Assembly (NCBI GenBank): GCA_039545355.1
Contig: BCJJ01000029.1
Coordinates: 124,001 to 188,000 of the forward strand
Source of the DNA: Trichosporon coremiiforme
Lineage: Eukaryota; Basidiomycota; Tremellomycetes; Trichosporonales; Trichosporonaceae
Direction of reading: 5' to 3'
Length of the DNA: 64,000 bases
How positions within the stretch are numbered: position 1 is the first letter of the stretch; the number at the start of each line of letters is the position of its first letter. Below are positions 12,364-23,840 of this stretch, piece by piece. Position numbers and translations under genes: made by a program. The notes beneath the pieces are model-generated. The model did no database searches and had not been told where the DNA came from. It was given only the letters and a program-made list of their open reading frames with translations.

Positions 12364-12821
12364 TCACATCTATAGAGCGTAGAGTCATGCTATCTTGCTT
12401 ACACTTTCTCAAATTGTTGCCAAGCATTAGGAAATAGAATCAAGTCAGGCACGGTCAACCTTTCCTAATCAGCCTTAATCAATTCTAATCAATTCTAATC
12501 AGCAGACTAAATCTCGGGTATCGGGCCAACTGGACATCTCCGGCCCGCCTGCCGCGACGCGGACGTCATGTCAACAGAAAAAAGTCGGCGCCGCGTCGAT
12601 CGATCGCGTATTCATATCTCTTCACTCGGTCTCTCCTGTGCGACGGCTCGCGGCGGCCACATTACACTTCTCGACCGCGCTACGAGTCCGCCAGTGCTCA
12701 CCACTGGCTCGCTCCGCCCCCGCCGCCCCCGCCGCCTGTGTCCTGGACTCCACCATCCCCTCCCCCTTCACTTCGTCCTTTCCCATCTCTACCTCGCTTC
12801 AGCTAATCTCACCTACCCGCC
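12364..12821 (+). promoter_or_regulatory. Tafazzin upstream region with TAATC cluster
   Basis: This 458-nt region separates the acetyltransferase stop from the tafazzin start. Between 12474 and 12521 TAATC occurs four times, followed by a TAAATC. The copies include a 10-bp direct repeat (AATTCTAATC twice). A C/T-rich block from about 12716 to 12800 leads into the ATG and looks like a transcription start or 5'UTR. Transcription-factor binding is an inference only. Confidence 0.5.
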
Positions 12822-14120
12822 ATGGCACCACCACCCTCTTCCCTCGCGTCGGCGCTCACCATGTCCGTAGTCGGACTATGGTGCAAGGGCTTCATGTCCT
12901 TGACGACGCGCCAGTTCCGCGTCGATGGCAAGGAGAACCTCTACAACGCGCTCAAGCTGGGCAAGGACCGGACAACGAAGGAGGGGCCGGCCGAGAAGGG
13001 CAAGCGGAGAGGTGTCCTGACCAGTATGTCCACATTGCTTCAACAGAGGCAGAATCAGAAGAGAGAAAGGAGAGTAGAGCTAACTGCTAGTCTGTAACCA
13101 CAACTCGGTCGTTGACGACCCGATGACTTGGGCCGTCCTCCCCGCTAGCGTGTATGCGCCCTTCGCGCGACCGGCGTACACTTGTCACAACAATCGGTGG
13201 ACCCTGGGAGGTACGTTGTTCAGCGAGCTTGCTTTTCACCCCCTTCTCAAATGAACGACGGCTAACACTTCAGCCAGCGACATCATGTTCACCTCTGCCC
13301 CGATGGGTCACTTCTTCTCACTCGGCCAGGTTATCGAGACAGTCCGCGGCGGCGGCATCTACCAGGACGCAGTGGACACGGCGATCGACCGGCTCAAGCA
13401 CGGCGCCTGGGTCAACATCTACCCCGAGGGCCGTGTGAATCAGGAGAAGAGCAACCCCGCAGGCGGTATGCGGCGGTTCAAGTGGGGCGTCGGCCGCATC
13501 GTCATGGACGCCGAGGAGATGCCCGAGATCATCCCGATATGGATCAGTGGTACGTACGGCGAGCGGTAGCGAGCTCTCCTTCTAGCCTCCTCCTTCGCTT
13601 TCTCGCCACTGTAACTGTATCTCCTGTACACCAGGGTGCGAGGGACCGGGGACCTCCTTCAAAGCCCGCGCTGACAACAGGCTTCGACCAGATCATGAAC
13701 GAGTACCGCGGCTTCCCCCGCTTCATGCCCCGCCCCGGCGCCAATGTCTCCATCACAATCGGCAAGTCCATCTCGCCCCTCATCTCTCCCCTCGTCGACT
13801 CGTACCGGCAAACCCGCTCAGAGCTGGACCAGTCTGCGCCCCTGCATCCCGCTCCCAAGGAGCTCCCGGGTCCTCAGACAATAGCCAACACGGCCCAGGA
13901 CGGGAAGGACTACGGTGACTGGCCGTATGCTGGCCGCGAGGACGTGGCTACGCGTGACGCGAGGATTGCGATCGCGGCTAGGATGCAGGAGGAGCTGACG
14001 AAGTTGGGTCAGCGGGTCGAGGAGGCTGAGGGCAGGTTTGAGAGGGGGGAGTGGGCACAGAGCCGCGCGGATCCGATGAAGGTTATGGAGACGAGTGTGA
14101 AGGTGCCTAAGACGCAGTAG
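12822..14120 (+). CDS. TAZ1: Tafazzin, lysophospholipid/cardiolipin transacylase
   Basis: Exons 12822-13023, 13091-13210, 13274-13549 and 13681-14120 give 345 residues. Tafazzin moves acyl chains between phospholipids and mature cardiolipin at mitochondrial membranes. Visible signatures are the acyltransferase motif I NHNSVVDDP (H-x4-D catalytic pair, split by the first intron), then NIYPEGRVN, and the tafazzin-specific IPIWISGFDQIM, which is split by the third intron. An N-terminal hydrophobic segment around SVVGLWCKGFMSL fits membrane association. The C-terminal 100 residues, charged and partly helical, extend beyond the acyltransferase domain as in other fungal members. The gene converges with RBX1, with 177 bp between stops. 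Confidence 0.95.
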
Positions 14121-14297
14121 ACGATAGACACATAGAGCATGAACATAATTGGCATTAGTCATCACTTAGCAGTCAGTCGTCAGGTGAGCGAGTGATCAAG
14201 TTGGATCCCGGGGTGACGGAAAAGCGAAACACATATACATCGAAGCGAGTCTTCTTGTCTTGTAAGGTTGTAAATTGTAGTTGTACACGATCTCCTT

Positions 14298-15040
14298 CTA
14301 CCGGCCATACTTCTGCAGCTCCCACTGACGGTTGTCGAGGGGGCACACTAGGAGTCAGCTCGTTCGTTGGCGCGAAGCTGCTCCAGGATAGGTAACTCAC
14401 CTTGACGAGTCTTGAGCCAGCGCGAGATACAGTGGAAGTGGAACGCGTGCTGTATGTCAGCTAATCCCAACCACGAAAGCTCACGTTACAGATACCCCAA
14501 GCGACGGTGCAGCCCTCCGACTCGCCGCCCTGGTTCGCCTGGCACTCGATGCCTGGATGTTAGCTACTCTACTTGGGAGGAAGCATGTGTGACGGATGGG
14601 ACAGCAGGTCACGTTTGGTGAACGCAGCATAACAGCTTCGCAAAGGATCTGCCAGGAGTTGTTCTGACTGCACATCCTCCCCGTTGCACTCACACAGGTC
14701 CATGATGTGGTTCCTGCAGATGGCGCAGTTGTCGACGACAATGTCTGCTGTTAGCTAAACCGAGTGTCGGTGAGCTCACCCCACGCCCAGAGGGCGACTG
14801 CGTTCCACTGTACTTGTCAGCTTGCATTCCAAGTGCGGTGGGGAGACGTCGCGATGACCCCGAGAGAAAGGAAGGACGAGGACGCAATGCCGACGTCACT
14901 TGCAATCATCGTTCTGCCGCCGTCGGACCTCCCCCAGCTCTCGCGAGAGCATTGAGGAACAGGCAAAGGAGTTACCGACTCACCTTCTTCACCTCGAAGC
15001 GCGGCTTTCGCTCAGAGTCGACGTCCATGGCGGTCGACAT
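14298..15040 (-). CDS. RBX1: RING-box protein 1, catalytic RING subunit of cullin-RING ligases
   Basis: Six short exons (14984-15040, 14780-14807, 14694-14744, 14485-14552, 14401-14449, 14298-14347) encode 100 residues, close to the usual 108. The protein recruits the ubiquitin- or NEDD8-loaded E2 to cullins. It begins MSTAMDVD and continues through [20 protein letters not shown], the cullin-binding strand. The RING-H2 follows, with ligands in CAIC, CIEC, GICNHAFHFHC and VCPLDN. The family's second Zn-binding insertion is present (ECQANQ ... CTVAWG). The C-terminus WELQKYGR is canonical. An alternative ATG four codons in is possible; the upstream one matches the family start. Confidence 0.97.
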
Positions 15041-15269
15041 TGTGGATGATGGGGTGGGATGAGTTGAATCAGTCTAATGTGGAGGTTGCGCGAACACACG
15101 TCTCGCATGACGGGCGGCTGATGGACGCGCGGGAGCAAACTCGTGGTGGCAACGGTGGCACGCCGATCGACCAGATCGGGCACCTGTGCGGTGCGTCCTT
15201 CCTTCCCTTCACAACATTTGCGTGTTGACTCTAGGGTATACGTGTGCATATGTCTACCAGAATAACGGA

Positions 15270-16382
15270 CTACGGCTCGGGACTGCCCGCGCGGCTCTGC
15301 ACCCTGCTGCGAGCTGCGCGGCGGACGGGCTTGTCCTTCCCTGTTGAGATGCCCGTCTCGACGCCGCTGAGCTCGATCTCGCTGTTGACCGAGCTCTGCG
15401 ACACGCGGCGTTTCGGCGGCGGCGGCGTTGAGAACCCGCTCCCTCCTGCTCCAGGCAATCCAGAGTAGCTCGCCATTGGCGAGAAGGCTTGCGGGGAACT
15501 CGGCGAGCTCTCCCCGCCCCACGGGACGTAGGACCCGTTCAGGCTCACGGACGAGGGGACGGGGCTGAGTCCCGGCGTGCGAGGCGCGATGATTCCCTCC
15601 GTATTCCGCCGGCCGATGCGGGGGATCAGACCCATGACTGGCGCGAGCGCGCTCTTAACGAGCGACGCGCCTGGTCGCGACCTACGCGGCGCAGCGTGAC
15701 CGCCCTCGGCAGGCACGGGCGGCGTCGGTGTCGGTGTCCCTGTTCTGTCAGCCCTGGAGAAATCAAATGGCTTACCAAAGTGGCTGGGGATAACGTTGTC
15801 GTTCGCGCTCAGACTCAGGAAGAGGAAGAGCGGCACGAACCAGACGCAGATCGCGAAGAAAGATGCGACCTCCATGAACGTCGGTGCCTCCTTGACGGGG
15901 TGTGCGTGGTAGCGGTACCGCGCAGCACGAGAGCGCTTCGCCTCCTGCGCGACAGCAGCGAAGTGGAAGAACCACATGAAGTGGTCCGCAACCACGAGCG
16001 CACACGAGAGGAGGAACGTCGCGCCCGTCAGCGATATGTACGGCCACGAAGAGCTGAAGTGCTGCAGGTACACGACCTGGCAGAAGATGCCGAACACGAT
16101 GTGCCAGAACGGAAGACGGTCAGTGAAGAACAGCAGCACGTGCAGGACGATGATCGTCTGATAGAGTCAGCGATGCCGGTGGAATCGGGAAGGCTCACGT
16201 AAATCGCACGCCGGCCGATGATGCGCGCTGCACGCGAGTGCTCCTCGATCAGCTCGGCGACCCAGAGCAGTCCGCTCGCTGGGGGTAAGCTCAGCCTGAT
16301 GAGGTTGTAGCTTACCTAGTGACAGAGTCACGAAGAGGAACGCGGTGATAGCCCCTACATAGCTGAGGAGGTGCAGGAGCAT
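15270..16382 (-). CDS. SVP26: SVP26/TEX261-family ER-Golgi membrane protein
   Basis: Exons 16316-16382, 16199-16278, 15776-16157 and 15270-15739 encode 332 residues. Svp26/Erv26 acts as an ER export receptor for certain type II membrane proteins such as mannosyltransferases. The start MLLHLLSYVGAITAFLFVTL and the following ASGLLWVAELIEEHSR match the family. Four hydrophobic segments then follow, including ISLTGATFLLSCALVVADHF. The tail after about residue 190 is Pro/Ser-rich and longer than in yeast. The last intron (15740-15775) is 36 nt, free of in-frame stops, so its retention would add 12 residues without breaking the frame. The gene is divergent from DID2 and shares a 373-bp promoter with it. 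Confidence 0.92.
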
Positions 16383-16755
16383 GACCTCGATCGCGGCCCG
16401 GGGTCGCTACGTGGTCGGGGTGGTGACAGGGATAGCTCGGGGGAAGTCGAACTGCAGGATTCTGCGCTGTCTTTTGGGTGCGAGTTGGCTGTCAGCGGTC
16501 GCGAGAGGAGTATGCAGAGATGGAGTGGTGCTTAGTTTGGACGACGCGTTGGTCGCGCTGTCCGTCCCGGTCAGAAGTCATCTCGTCACCCAAGAGTGCG
16601 GCTAAGGCTCGGACGGAAGCAAATCAGCCGGTCATGTATGACGCTGCAGCCAGGATACGCTTGTGCGGCCATGGGCAAGCCGAGCCACCGCACGCTACCG
16701 ACTTCAGGTCCACTTGGCCATCTGCTCATCCCCGCATCGACACTACATCACCACC
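16383..16755. promoter_or_regulatory. Shared divergent promoter of SVP26 and DID2
   Basis: This 373-nt stretch lies between the two divergent start codons. I see no clear TATA box. Both genes are housekeeping membrane-traffic functions, so a shared constitutive promoter is plausible. Confidence 0.5.
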
Positions 16756-17645
16756 ATGAGCAACCTAGAGAGTGAGCTGGGCAGATTCTTCACTTGTAGC
16801 TGACACGCGCAGAGGCCCTTTTCCAGCTCAAGGTGTGTCCCGCGATGCTATTTGTTTCGTCCCGAGCTAACCCACAGTTCACGGCCAAGTCGCTGAACCG
16901 CCAGGCGAAGAAGGCGAACAAGGACGAGACCGCCGAGAAGAACAAGCTCAAGGCCGCGCTCCAGAAGGGAAATACGGAGGGAGCGCGTATCTACGCCCAG
17001 AACGCCATCCGCAAGAAGACAGAGGCACTTAACCTCCTCCGTCTCGCGTCGCGCATTGATGCGGTCGCCTCGAGAGTCGAGACGGCAGTGACCATGCGAA
17101 CTGTCACGAACTCGATGGGCAACGTCGTCAAGGGCATGGACAAGGCGATGGAGAGCATGAACCTGGAGCGGGTGAGTGGGGCATGTGCGAGCGAAGCGGG
17201 ACCGAGTCTCCGGTCGGTCCTTGCGCAGTGCAGCGTCGCTGCGTACGCCAAGTGGTCTAGACTGCTCTGCAGGAGACACCGCTATCCGGCCCAGGGCGTA
17301 TAACTGACAAGCAGATATCCATGGTGATGGACAAGTTCGAAGCGCAGTTCAACGACCTCGACGTCCAGACCTCGTACATGGAGAGCACGATGAGCGACAC
17401 GACCGCGCTCACGACGCCGCAGGACCAGGTCGACGGGCTCATGCAGCAGGTGGCTGACGAGGCCGGGCTCGAGATCCAGCACGGTCTCGGCGAGGCCAAG
17501 GTGCCCACGGAGCAGATCGCGGCCCCCGCTACGCCCGTGGCCGAGGCGCCGCTCGAGGAGGACGGAAGGCTGGCTGAGCGTCTCAGGGCTCTTCGCGTGA
17601 GTTAACTTCCCGCTCGTTGTAACTGACAAACAGCCCGCGGTCTAA
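16756..17645 (+). CDS. DID2: ESCRT-III associated protein Did2/CHMP1
   Basis: Five exons: 16756-16771, 16813-16832, 16878-17171, 17315-17596 and 17634-17645, giving 207 residues. Three of them are tiny (16, 20 and 12 nt). Did2 (Vps46) binds Vps4 and helps disassemble ESCRT-III at endosomes. The N-terminus reads MSNLEKALFQLKFTAK, then the basic, helical Snf7 core, including [20 protein letters not shown] and [37 protein letters not shown] and [17 protein letters not shown] follow. The C-terminal MIM motif is [10 protein letters not shown], ending PAV. All are in family order and length. It converges with COA3. Confidence 0.96.
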
Positions 17646-17784
17646 GTAGAGGAAGGGGAGGGGGAGGAGCGGGTCAAGAGCAGTGTCATGCCATGTACAT
17701 TTTTACAGATATGCTATGCGGATTAGGGCTAGATCAGCGCGCTGTCGCGAGCGGAGCGAGCAACGGTCGGAAACATTCCACCAC

Positions 17785-18775
17785 TTAGAGCGGCTTCGAT
17801 CCCGGGGTGGTGCCCGGGTTCTGCCTCATGTTGCCGATATTGTCGACGCTAGGCGCTCCCCAGACAAGCACGTTGTCGCGTCCCGGCTCGACCAGGCCGC
17901 GCTGGCGCACCCATTCAATGTCGCTGAGGCGGCGGGGGAGCATGGAGGCGACGCCCGACTTGGACGAGGACGAGGAGGAGGTAGAGGTAGTGGAGGAAGA
18001 GGGAGTGGAAGTGGACTTGGCGCTGTTGGAGCCAAGACGAGCAGCCTCGGCCTCGCGCTGCTCGTCCTCGATCGTCTTGACGAGGGCACGCTCCTCGGCG
18101 GGCGGGAGGAGGTCGACGACGTCGGACTGGGTGTCAGCTTATGTTTCCGTCATATGGTAGCTGGCCCCGCGAAGAAGCTCGGCGGAGCGCGGTTGCCAGG
18201 TGGGGAACAGGCGAGACGCGGTCCCAAACCAAAACCACCGCATGGCCGGATGAGGGGCCGGCAAGAGCAGGAGAGATCGAGGGATGACAAAAGGTGTAGA
18301 GGTGAACTCACGAAGTCGTCCTGCTTGACAGCCGAGATTGAGTACGCGTAAACACCGAGGATGAACGCAACAACAGCTCCACCAGTGAGCAGGTTGCGCA
18401 TCTGGTAAGGGCGGCGGGCGCGCTTCAGCGCCTCCGACTCGTTCTGCTGTTAGCTCATGACCCGTTGAAGACGGCGAAGATAGTCGCCCATCACTCTGGC
18501 ACAGCTCCGGCTTTGCTCCAGCTCTCGGTCGCCGCTTTCCCGACCTCTCCGCACGTCCCCCCAGGTAGGTAATGAACAGCCTCAGGTGACAGCAACGGAG
18601 ACTGGGCGGGCGCAGTGTGCACGGCAGCGCGGGAGGAGGGCGGAGAAGACGGAAAGCGGAGAGCGAGTAAAGTCGGAGCAGAAGAACAAGCATGGAGCGA
18701 GGTTGGCGTCGGCATACGCACCAGTCCGGGGTAGTAGCTGTGGTTAACCTGCTGCTGTGTCGGACCCTGGTTCAT
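17785..18775 (-). CDS. COA3: Cytochrome c oxidase assembly factor 3
   Basis: Exons 18722-18775, 18312-18443 and 17785-18126 encode 175 residues. Coa3 is a single-span inner mitochondrial membrane protein that controls Cox1 translation and assembly. The diagnostic core is in exon 2: LKRARRPYQMRNLLTGG, then a transmembrane helix AVVAFILGVYAYSIS, then AVKQDDFSDVVDLLPP. A Ser/Thr-rich linker encoded by TCC/TCG runs and a C-terminal tail with IEWVRQRGLVEPG follow, and are longer than in the yeast protein. Introns are 185 and 278 nt, unusually long for this window. Donor GTGCGT after codon 18 is the only choice that keeps the frame. Confidence 0.92.
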
Positions 18776-19168
18776 GGTGCTTGGTCAATGATCAACATGC
18801 ATCTCTCCTCTCGGCCACCATCTCGTGCAACGCCCCTACCTCCGGCCGCCAGAAATCGGAATCTCCTCCGTTCGCCGCTGGCCCCCTGTTCCTAATCGCG
18901 AGATATTTCATGAAACTTGTTCAACCCACTCACTTAAGAAGCGCAGTGGAGGAGACACGTTCCGCGTCACCACACCATCCACTCTGCTATTTCGAGGCAA
19001 GCTGGACGTCACCAGCCACGACAACAACATCGACTACGCTCACGCTCCTTTCTCCCTTTCAAGTCCCCGCTCTTATCTTTCCTACGAGACCTTCCGTGCC
19101 GTCGACCGATTGACATCGACCGCGTGCCACCGTACCCCGACCACCCCGACCGACCGAAACGACACACC
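18776..19168. promoter_or_regulatory. Shared divergent promoter of COA3 and OST2
   Basis: This 393-nt stretch lies between divergent start codons. A C/T-rich segment (about 19030-19080) precedes the OST2 start. No TATA box or repeated motif is obvious. Confidence 0.45.
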
Positions 19169-19841
19169 ATGGCAGGCTCGAAGTCCACTCCAGCTGTGCC
19201 ATCACAGCAACAGATCAGCGGCTCGATCTCGACCCTCGTGCACAACTACAAGACCACGGTGCCCGCGCGCGTCAAGCTCATCGACGCCTTCCTCCTCTTC
19301 TTCATTGTGACCGGCGTCACCATCTTCGCCTACAGGCTCGTGATCACCAGCCATCCGTTCAACGCGTTTGTTGGAGGGTACGTACCGAGCGGTGAAGGTG
19401 CGAGGCGGGGCTGCCTGGCGCCAAAGGCGGCACACCGCCGTCGCTAGACGCACATAGCTGCGGTGAATGGAAAAGGGTAGCTGACATGCAGATTCGGATC
19501 CACCGTCGGACAGTTCTGTCTCCTGGCCGCGCTGCGTGCGCAGGTCGCGCCCGGTCGCGATGATGAGTTCAAGGAGGTGAACCAGGAGCGGTGAGTACGC
19601 CATGGCCGTCGTGCGCAGCACGGCGGGCGTTCATTGCGAGTCTTCACACTGTGCGCTTTCCCCTCTCCTTCGACCATCCAAGGCTGCGGTCGTCATGGTC
19701 ACTCTGGAGACGGGTCTGATGGGCAGGAGAGATCGTCGCAGCTACGAAGATGTGCCCATTGAGCTGACAACCAGCGCCTTTGCCGACTTCTGCTTTGCGT
19801 CTGTTACGCTGCACCTGTTCTGCTACAACTTCCTTGGTTAA
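19169..19841 (+). CDS. OST2: Oligosaccharyltransferase subunit Ost2/DAD1
   Basis: Exons 19169-19377, 19492-19590 and 19775-19841 encode 124 residues. DAD1/Ost2 is a small, essential membrane subunit of the ER complex that transfers glycan to nascent proteins. The sequence has a cytosolic N-terminus, a first membrane helix IDAFLLFFIVTGVTIFAYRL, then FNAFVGGFGSTVGQFCLLAALRAQV. The characteristic NQERAFADFCFASVTLHL leads into the C-terminal helix ending CYNFLG, which is the family terminus. Both introns fall at conserved-looking positions with CTGAC branch sites. Confidence 0.96.
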
Positions 19842-21830
19842 GTCGTGGGCCGCCGCGGGGCTCGAGTGCCTCCAGGTGAAGTTGTGATTTTAGAAAAGTA
19901 CCCGCTCGAAACGGGCTATAGATAATATACCCTAGGATGTATCTTTACATTATCTTCTGACTTTGGGCATGCGGGGCCGGGAGAGTGCGCTGTTACTAGC
20001 GTCCGGATCACTACAACGTGGGACAGTCGCGAAGAGGAGGGCAAGCGGAGCCCGTTGCCGGTGCCAACTGAACGTCACTCGCGGACGTCGCCGGCACGTT
20101 TGACCAGCATAAATCCCCGCTGCTGCCAGTCACGGACTGTCTCAGTGCTGGCTCTTGCGTGAAGGCTCGCGGACACAAGCACCTATCCGCGGACCACGCC
20201 ATCTTCAAACCGAAGCTGCGATTGCAGCCTCCCGCCTCCCGCACGGACGTGAGCGCAAGTGTCCGCCGCCGCCATTGCCGGTCACAAGCAAGCCGCACGC
20301 GACCGTCGCCAGCCTGCCCCATTGCCTGTCCAAGGCACACACGCGCGCGTGCAGCAGCAGCACCGCTGTCGGCGGCGCCATCGACATTGCCGACGACGCT
20401 TGCCACCGTTACCTCGCGGCCACCTACACGACACGCACCGCGACGGTCAGCTCACACTACAGAGCACCGCGATGTGTAGGCGGCAAGGCGTGTGTCGATC
20501 GTTGCTCGCAGACAGGGGCGGCATGGGTCACGCTCGCTGGCAGAGCCGGAGGAAGGCAGGAGGTGGGGCAGCGGGCTCGTGATGGCAGCCGGTGCGGGCT
20601 TGAGCTGCGAAGGAGAGTCGGCGGCAGTCGAAAGTGTGAGGACGTGTGAACGCGACGGTGGGTGGCCACAGGGAAGGCGAGGAAGACAGCATAAGCGGCG
20701 GAGGCTCAGTATTGCGACGGACTCCAGTTGCGGGACACAGCGGACATGGCGGTCAGTGAGATGAGTCAGTGGGTGGGAGGTAGTCGTGGGGGAGACAAAG
20801 CTACAAAGCATGGTAAATGACGTTTACGATGAGAGAAGAGGCAAAGGCAAGTTGCAAGTTGTGAGCGGCGAGGAAGGAAGACAGGTAAGAGCCAGTGGAC
20901 TTATCGGCTGTGGGCGGCAAAGACGCGTGGTCGGCACATCCTGGCCGTAGTCTGGCACGATGCGGATCATTGTTTTGGATCACTAGCTTGCGGCCCTTAG
21001 CGCCGTTGCACGTATCGGACGGCGGTCACCGCTAAGGAGCGTCATTGGCAGAGTGCTGAGTGGCGAGAGTAACGTGGGAGGCACAGTGGGAGAACGGGAG
21101 AGGTGGTGGGTGGGGGAGGTTCAGCGGGTAGGCTTGATCGAACGAGCCTTACAACGATGCACAGTGAGTTAGTAATCGTGACCAAGATGCGCGGTGTGGC
21201 TTGCGTCTCAGCTATAGTAAGCCAGGCATGGCCGAGAAAAGTCAGAGTGGCGACCGGCTTGCTGTCGGGTGTACATCCGTGATGATACGCTGATAACCGG
21301 TTGGAAAAGTCGCAACAACCGGAGGTCCAGTCCACGGATCCACGGTTCACTCGACGGACGCGCGGACGCGGACAGCGGCCATCTCTACGCATGAACCACT
21401 GCATCGATGGCCGCGCTGAGCTTGATCGGGTAGAGGGCACAGGAGTGCAGGGCCGAGCAGTGCATGTCTGAATAGGGTTGTGACAAGGCGGGGGCCGCGT
21501 GCATGCTGTACGGTGATACTGCGCTGGGCGGCCGCTTATGCATTGAGGAGGCATGGGCTCGGAATGGGAAGTCGCCCCCCACGTGCATCCAGGCACCACT
21601 GTTCCACCTCTTCAGACTTTGCGCCTGGCTTGCTGCCTCAGCCAGTCACAGTGCCCGGCACGTCCGGCTTGCACTGCATGGGAGATCCGGCTGCCAGCGA
21701 GGCATCAACAACGTCACTCTCGGCAAGCGTCTCGCACCATACCCGGTCCCACACTCGCATCACATCCACTTAAATACCCCGGCTATCCATCGCTCAACAC
21801 TTCTTCAACATAGCCATTCCAACAATCAAA
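19842..21830. other. Intergenic region, no gene recognised
   Basis: Two kilobases lie between OST2 and the thiolase. Open frames of up to 185 codons occur on both strands but have no family resemblance, no splice continuity and low-complexity composition. The last 100 bases are the thiolase promoter. Confidence 0.5.
21771..21776 (+). promoter_or_regulatory. TATA-like element of the thiolase gene
   Basis: A TAAATA element (within CTTAAATACC) sits about 55 nt upstream of the thiolase ATG, with a short C/A-rich leader after it. Confidence 0.45.
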
Positions 21831-23383
21831 ATGACCTCCTCCATCACCAACGCCCTCCCCAGCCTCGGCAAGGCCCGTCTCCTCATCAACTCCCCCGACG
21901 ATGTCGTCATCGTTTCGGCTGTCCGCACCCCCTTCACCAAGGTAAGCTACATCGAGAGGAATTTGGACTGACAAACCAGGCTCGCAAGGGTGGTCTCAAG
22001 GACATGCTCCCCGAGGACCTCATGAAGGTCGTCATGCAGGAGAGCATTAAGCGCGCCGGTGTCAAGCCCGAGCTCCTTGGGTTAGTATCAAATTAGGATC
22101 ACGGGAAGAAGTTGTGAAAAGCTCCTCCAGCGCCCGGACGCCCGTAAACAGCGTAATGACTTCGAACGCACGAGCTGACTAGCAGTGACGTCCAGGTCGG
22201 CACTGTCCTTCCCCCTGGCATGGGCGCCACCGTTGCCCGTATGGCCCAGCTCTCGGCCGGCATCCCCTACACCGTCCCCCTCCAGACCCTCTCGCGTCAG
22301 TGCTCATCTGGTCTCCAGGCCGTTACCAACATCGCCAACTCGATCAAGGTCGGCGACTACGACATTGGTATGGCCGTCGGTGTCGAGTCGATGACCGCCA
22401 ACTACGGCGCCGCCACCATGCCCCCCGCCTTCTCCGACGACGTCATGGAGAACCCCGAGTCGGCCGACTGCCTTCTCCCCATGGGCATCACTTCGGAGAA
22501 CGTTGCCAAGCAGTACAACATTGGCCGCAAGGAGCAGGATGAGTTCGCCGCCAAGTCGCAGCAGAAGGCGTTTGCTGCCCAGAAGGCTGGTCTCTTCAAG
22601 GCCGAGACTGTCCCCGTCAAGGCTCACTGGACCGACCCCAAGACTGAGGAGGAGAAGGAGATCATCGTCGACTCTGACGATGGAATCCGTGACGGCGTCA
22701 CCGCCGAGTCGCTCTCCAAGCTCAAGCCTGCCTTCGCCAAGGACGGTTGCACCCACGCCGGTAACGCCTCCCAGGTCTCGGACGGTGCCGCCGCCGTCAT
22801 CCTCGCCCGCCGCTCTGTTGCCCAGAAGCTCGGCCTCCCCATCCTCGGCAAGTACGTCGGCACCGTTGACGTTGGTGTTCCCCCCAAGATCATGGGTATC
22901 GGCCCTGCCGCTGCCATCCCTAAGCTTCTCGAGAACTACAACCTCAAGGTTGAGGACATTGACCTCTTCGAGATCAACGAGGCCTTCGCCTCGCAGGCTC
23001 TCATGAGCATCAAGCACTGCAACATCCCTGAGGAGAAGGTCAACCCCGTCGGCGGCGCCATCGCTTTCGGCCATCCCCTCGGTGCCACTGGTGCCCGTCA
23101 GCTCGCCACCGCCTTCTCTGAGGCTAAGCGCAACGGCCAGAAGACCATCGTCACCTCCATGTGCATCGGTGAGTACCCACGTGATCCCCCTCCACCTCCA
23201 CCAGCGCCCACGCCAGGGCAGACCCTCCACCTTCACCCACCACCACTTACACCTTCATCCACCTCCTAAACCTCTTCTTTCGACCTCCAACATCTTCCTC
23301 TTCTGCTTTCTTCGTCTTTTAAAAGCATAACTAACGCTTAAGGCACGGGTATGGGCAAAGCTGCCCTCTTTGTTTCGGAGTGA
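21831..23383 (+). CDS. 3-ketoacyl-CoA thiolase (peroxisomal ACAA1/Pot1 type)
   Basis: Exons 21831-21941, 21980-22080, 22186-23168 and 23343-23383 encode 411 residues. Thiolases cleave 3-ketoacyl-CoA with CoA in the last step of beta-oxidation. Visible elements are VVIVSAVRTPFTKARKGGLK, the nucleophile motif RQCSSGLQAV, GVESMTANYG, MGIGPAAAIP, NEAFASQAL, the active-site His in AFGHPLGATGARQ, and the second catalytic Cys in CIGTGMG. The last intron splits the CIG motif. The sequence matches 3-ketoacyl-CoA thiolases better than acetoacetyl-CoA thiolases, judging by MGIGPAAAIP and VNPVGGAIAFGHP. No clear PTS2 is seen in the first 30 residues and the C-terminus (VSE) is not PTS1. Codon use is strongly biased to C-ending codons, suggesting high expression. 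Confidence 0.93.
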
Positions 23384-23840
23384 GCGAGCGTTTCTTCCGA
23401 TGTAGACGGCGCAAAGAGCGCATCGGCGAGGTCAAGGGATGTGTAGGAAAGGTCGCAGGAAGACGGACGGGTGGATCGGCGGCGCTATCTAATCTGGTTC
23501 CGTCAATCTACATCCGGTTCTGACATCCGGTCGCGCCCTTCCTGCGCCCTCCCGCACGCCTCCTGCGGCCCCTGCACCCCTCCTACGCCCCCCTACCCCT
23601 CACGAACAGCGAAAGTAGACGAGCCGCAGCAAAAGGTAGAAGTGTAAGACTGAGTGATTGTACATACCACACATAGCAACATACTAAAAGGCCATGCATC
23701 GGTCGTATTCTCTACGTGCGAACTGAACCACACTAACTACTGTCCGGGTCAACACCGTGATGGAGCAAGCACCAAAGTAGCTCTGCTCTGGCATAATTGA
23801 CCCACCACCAGTCGCTCACTCGATCGACACCTGACAGGCG
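23384..23840. other. Thiolase 3' flank
   Basis: This is downstream sequence of the thiolase, with C-rich blocks at 23535-23600. No reading frame was recognised. It runs into the intron-like repeat array. Confidence 0.5.
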
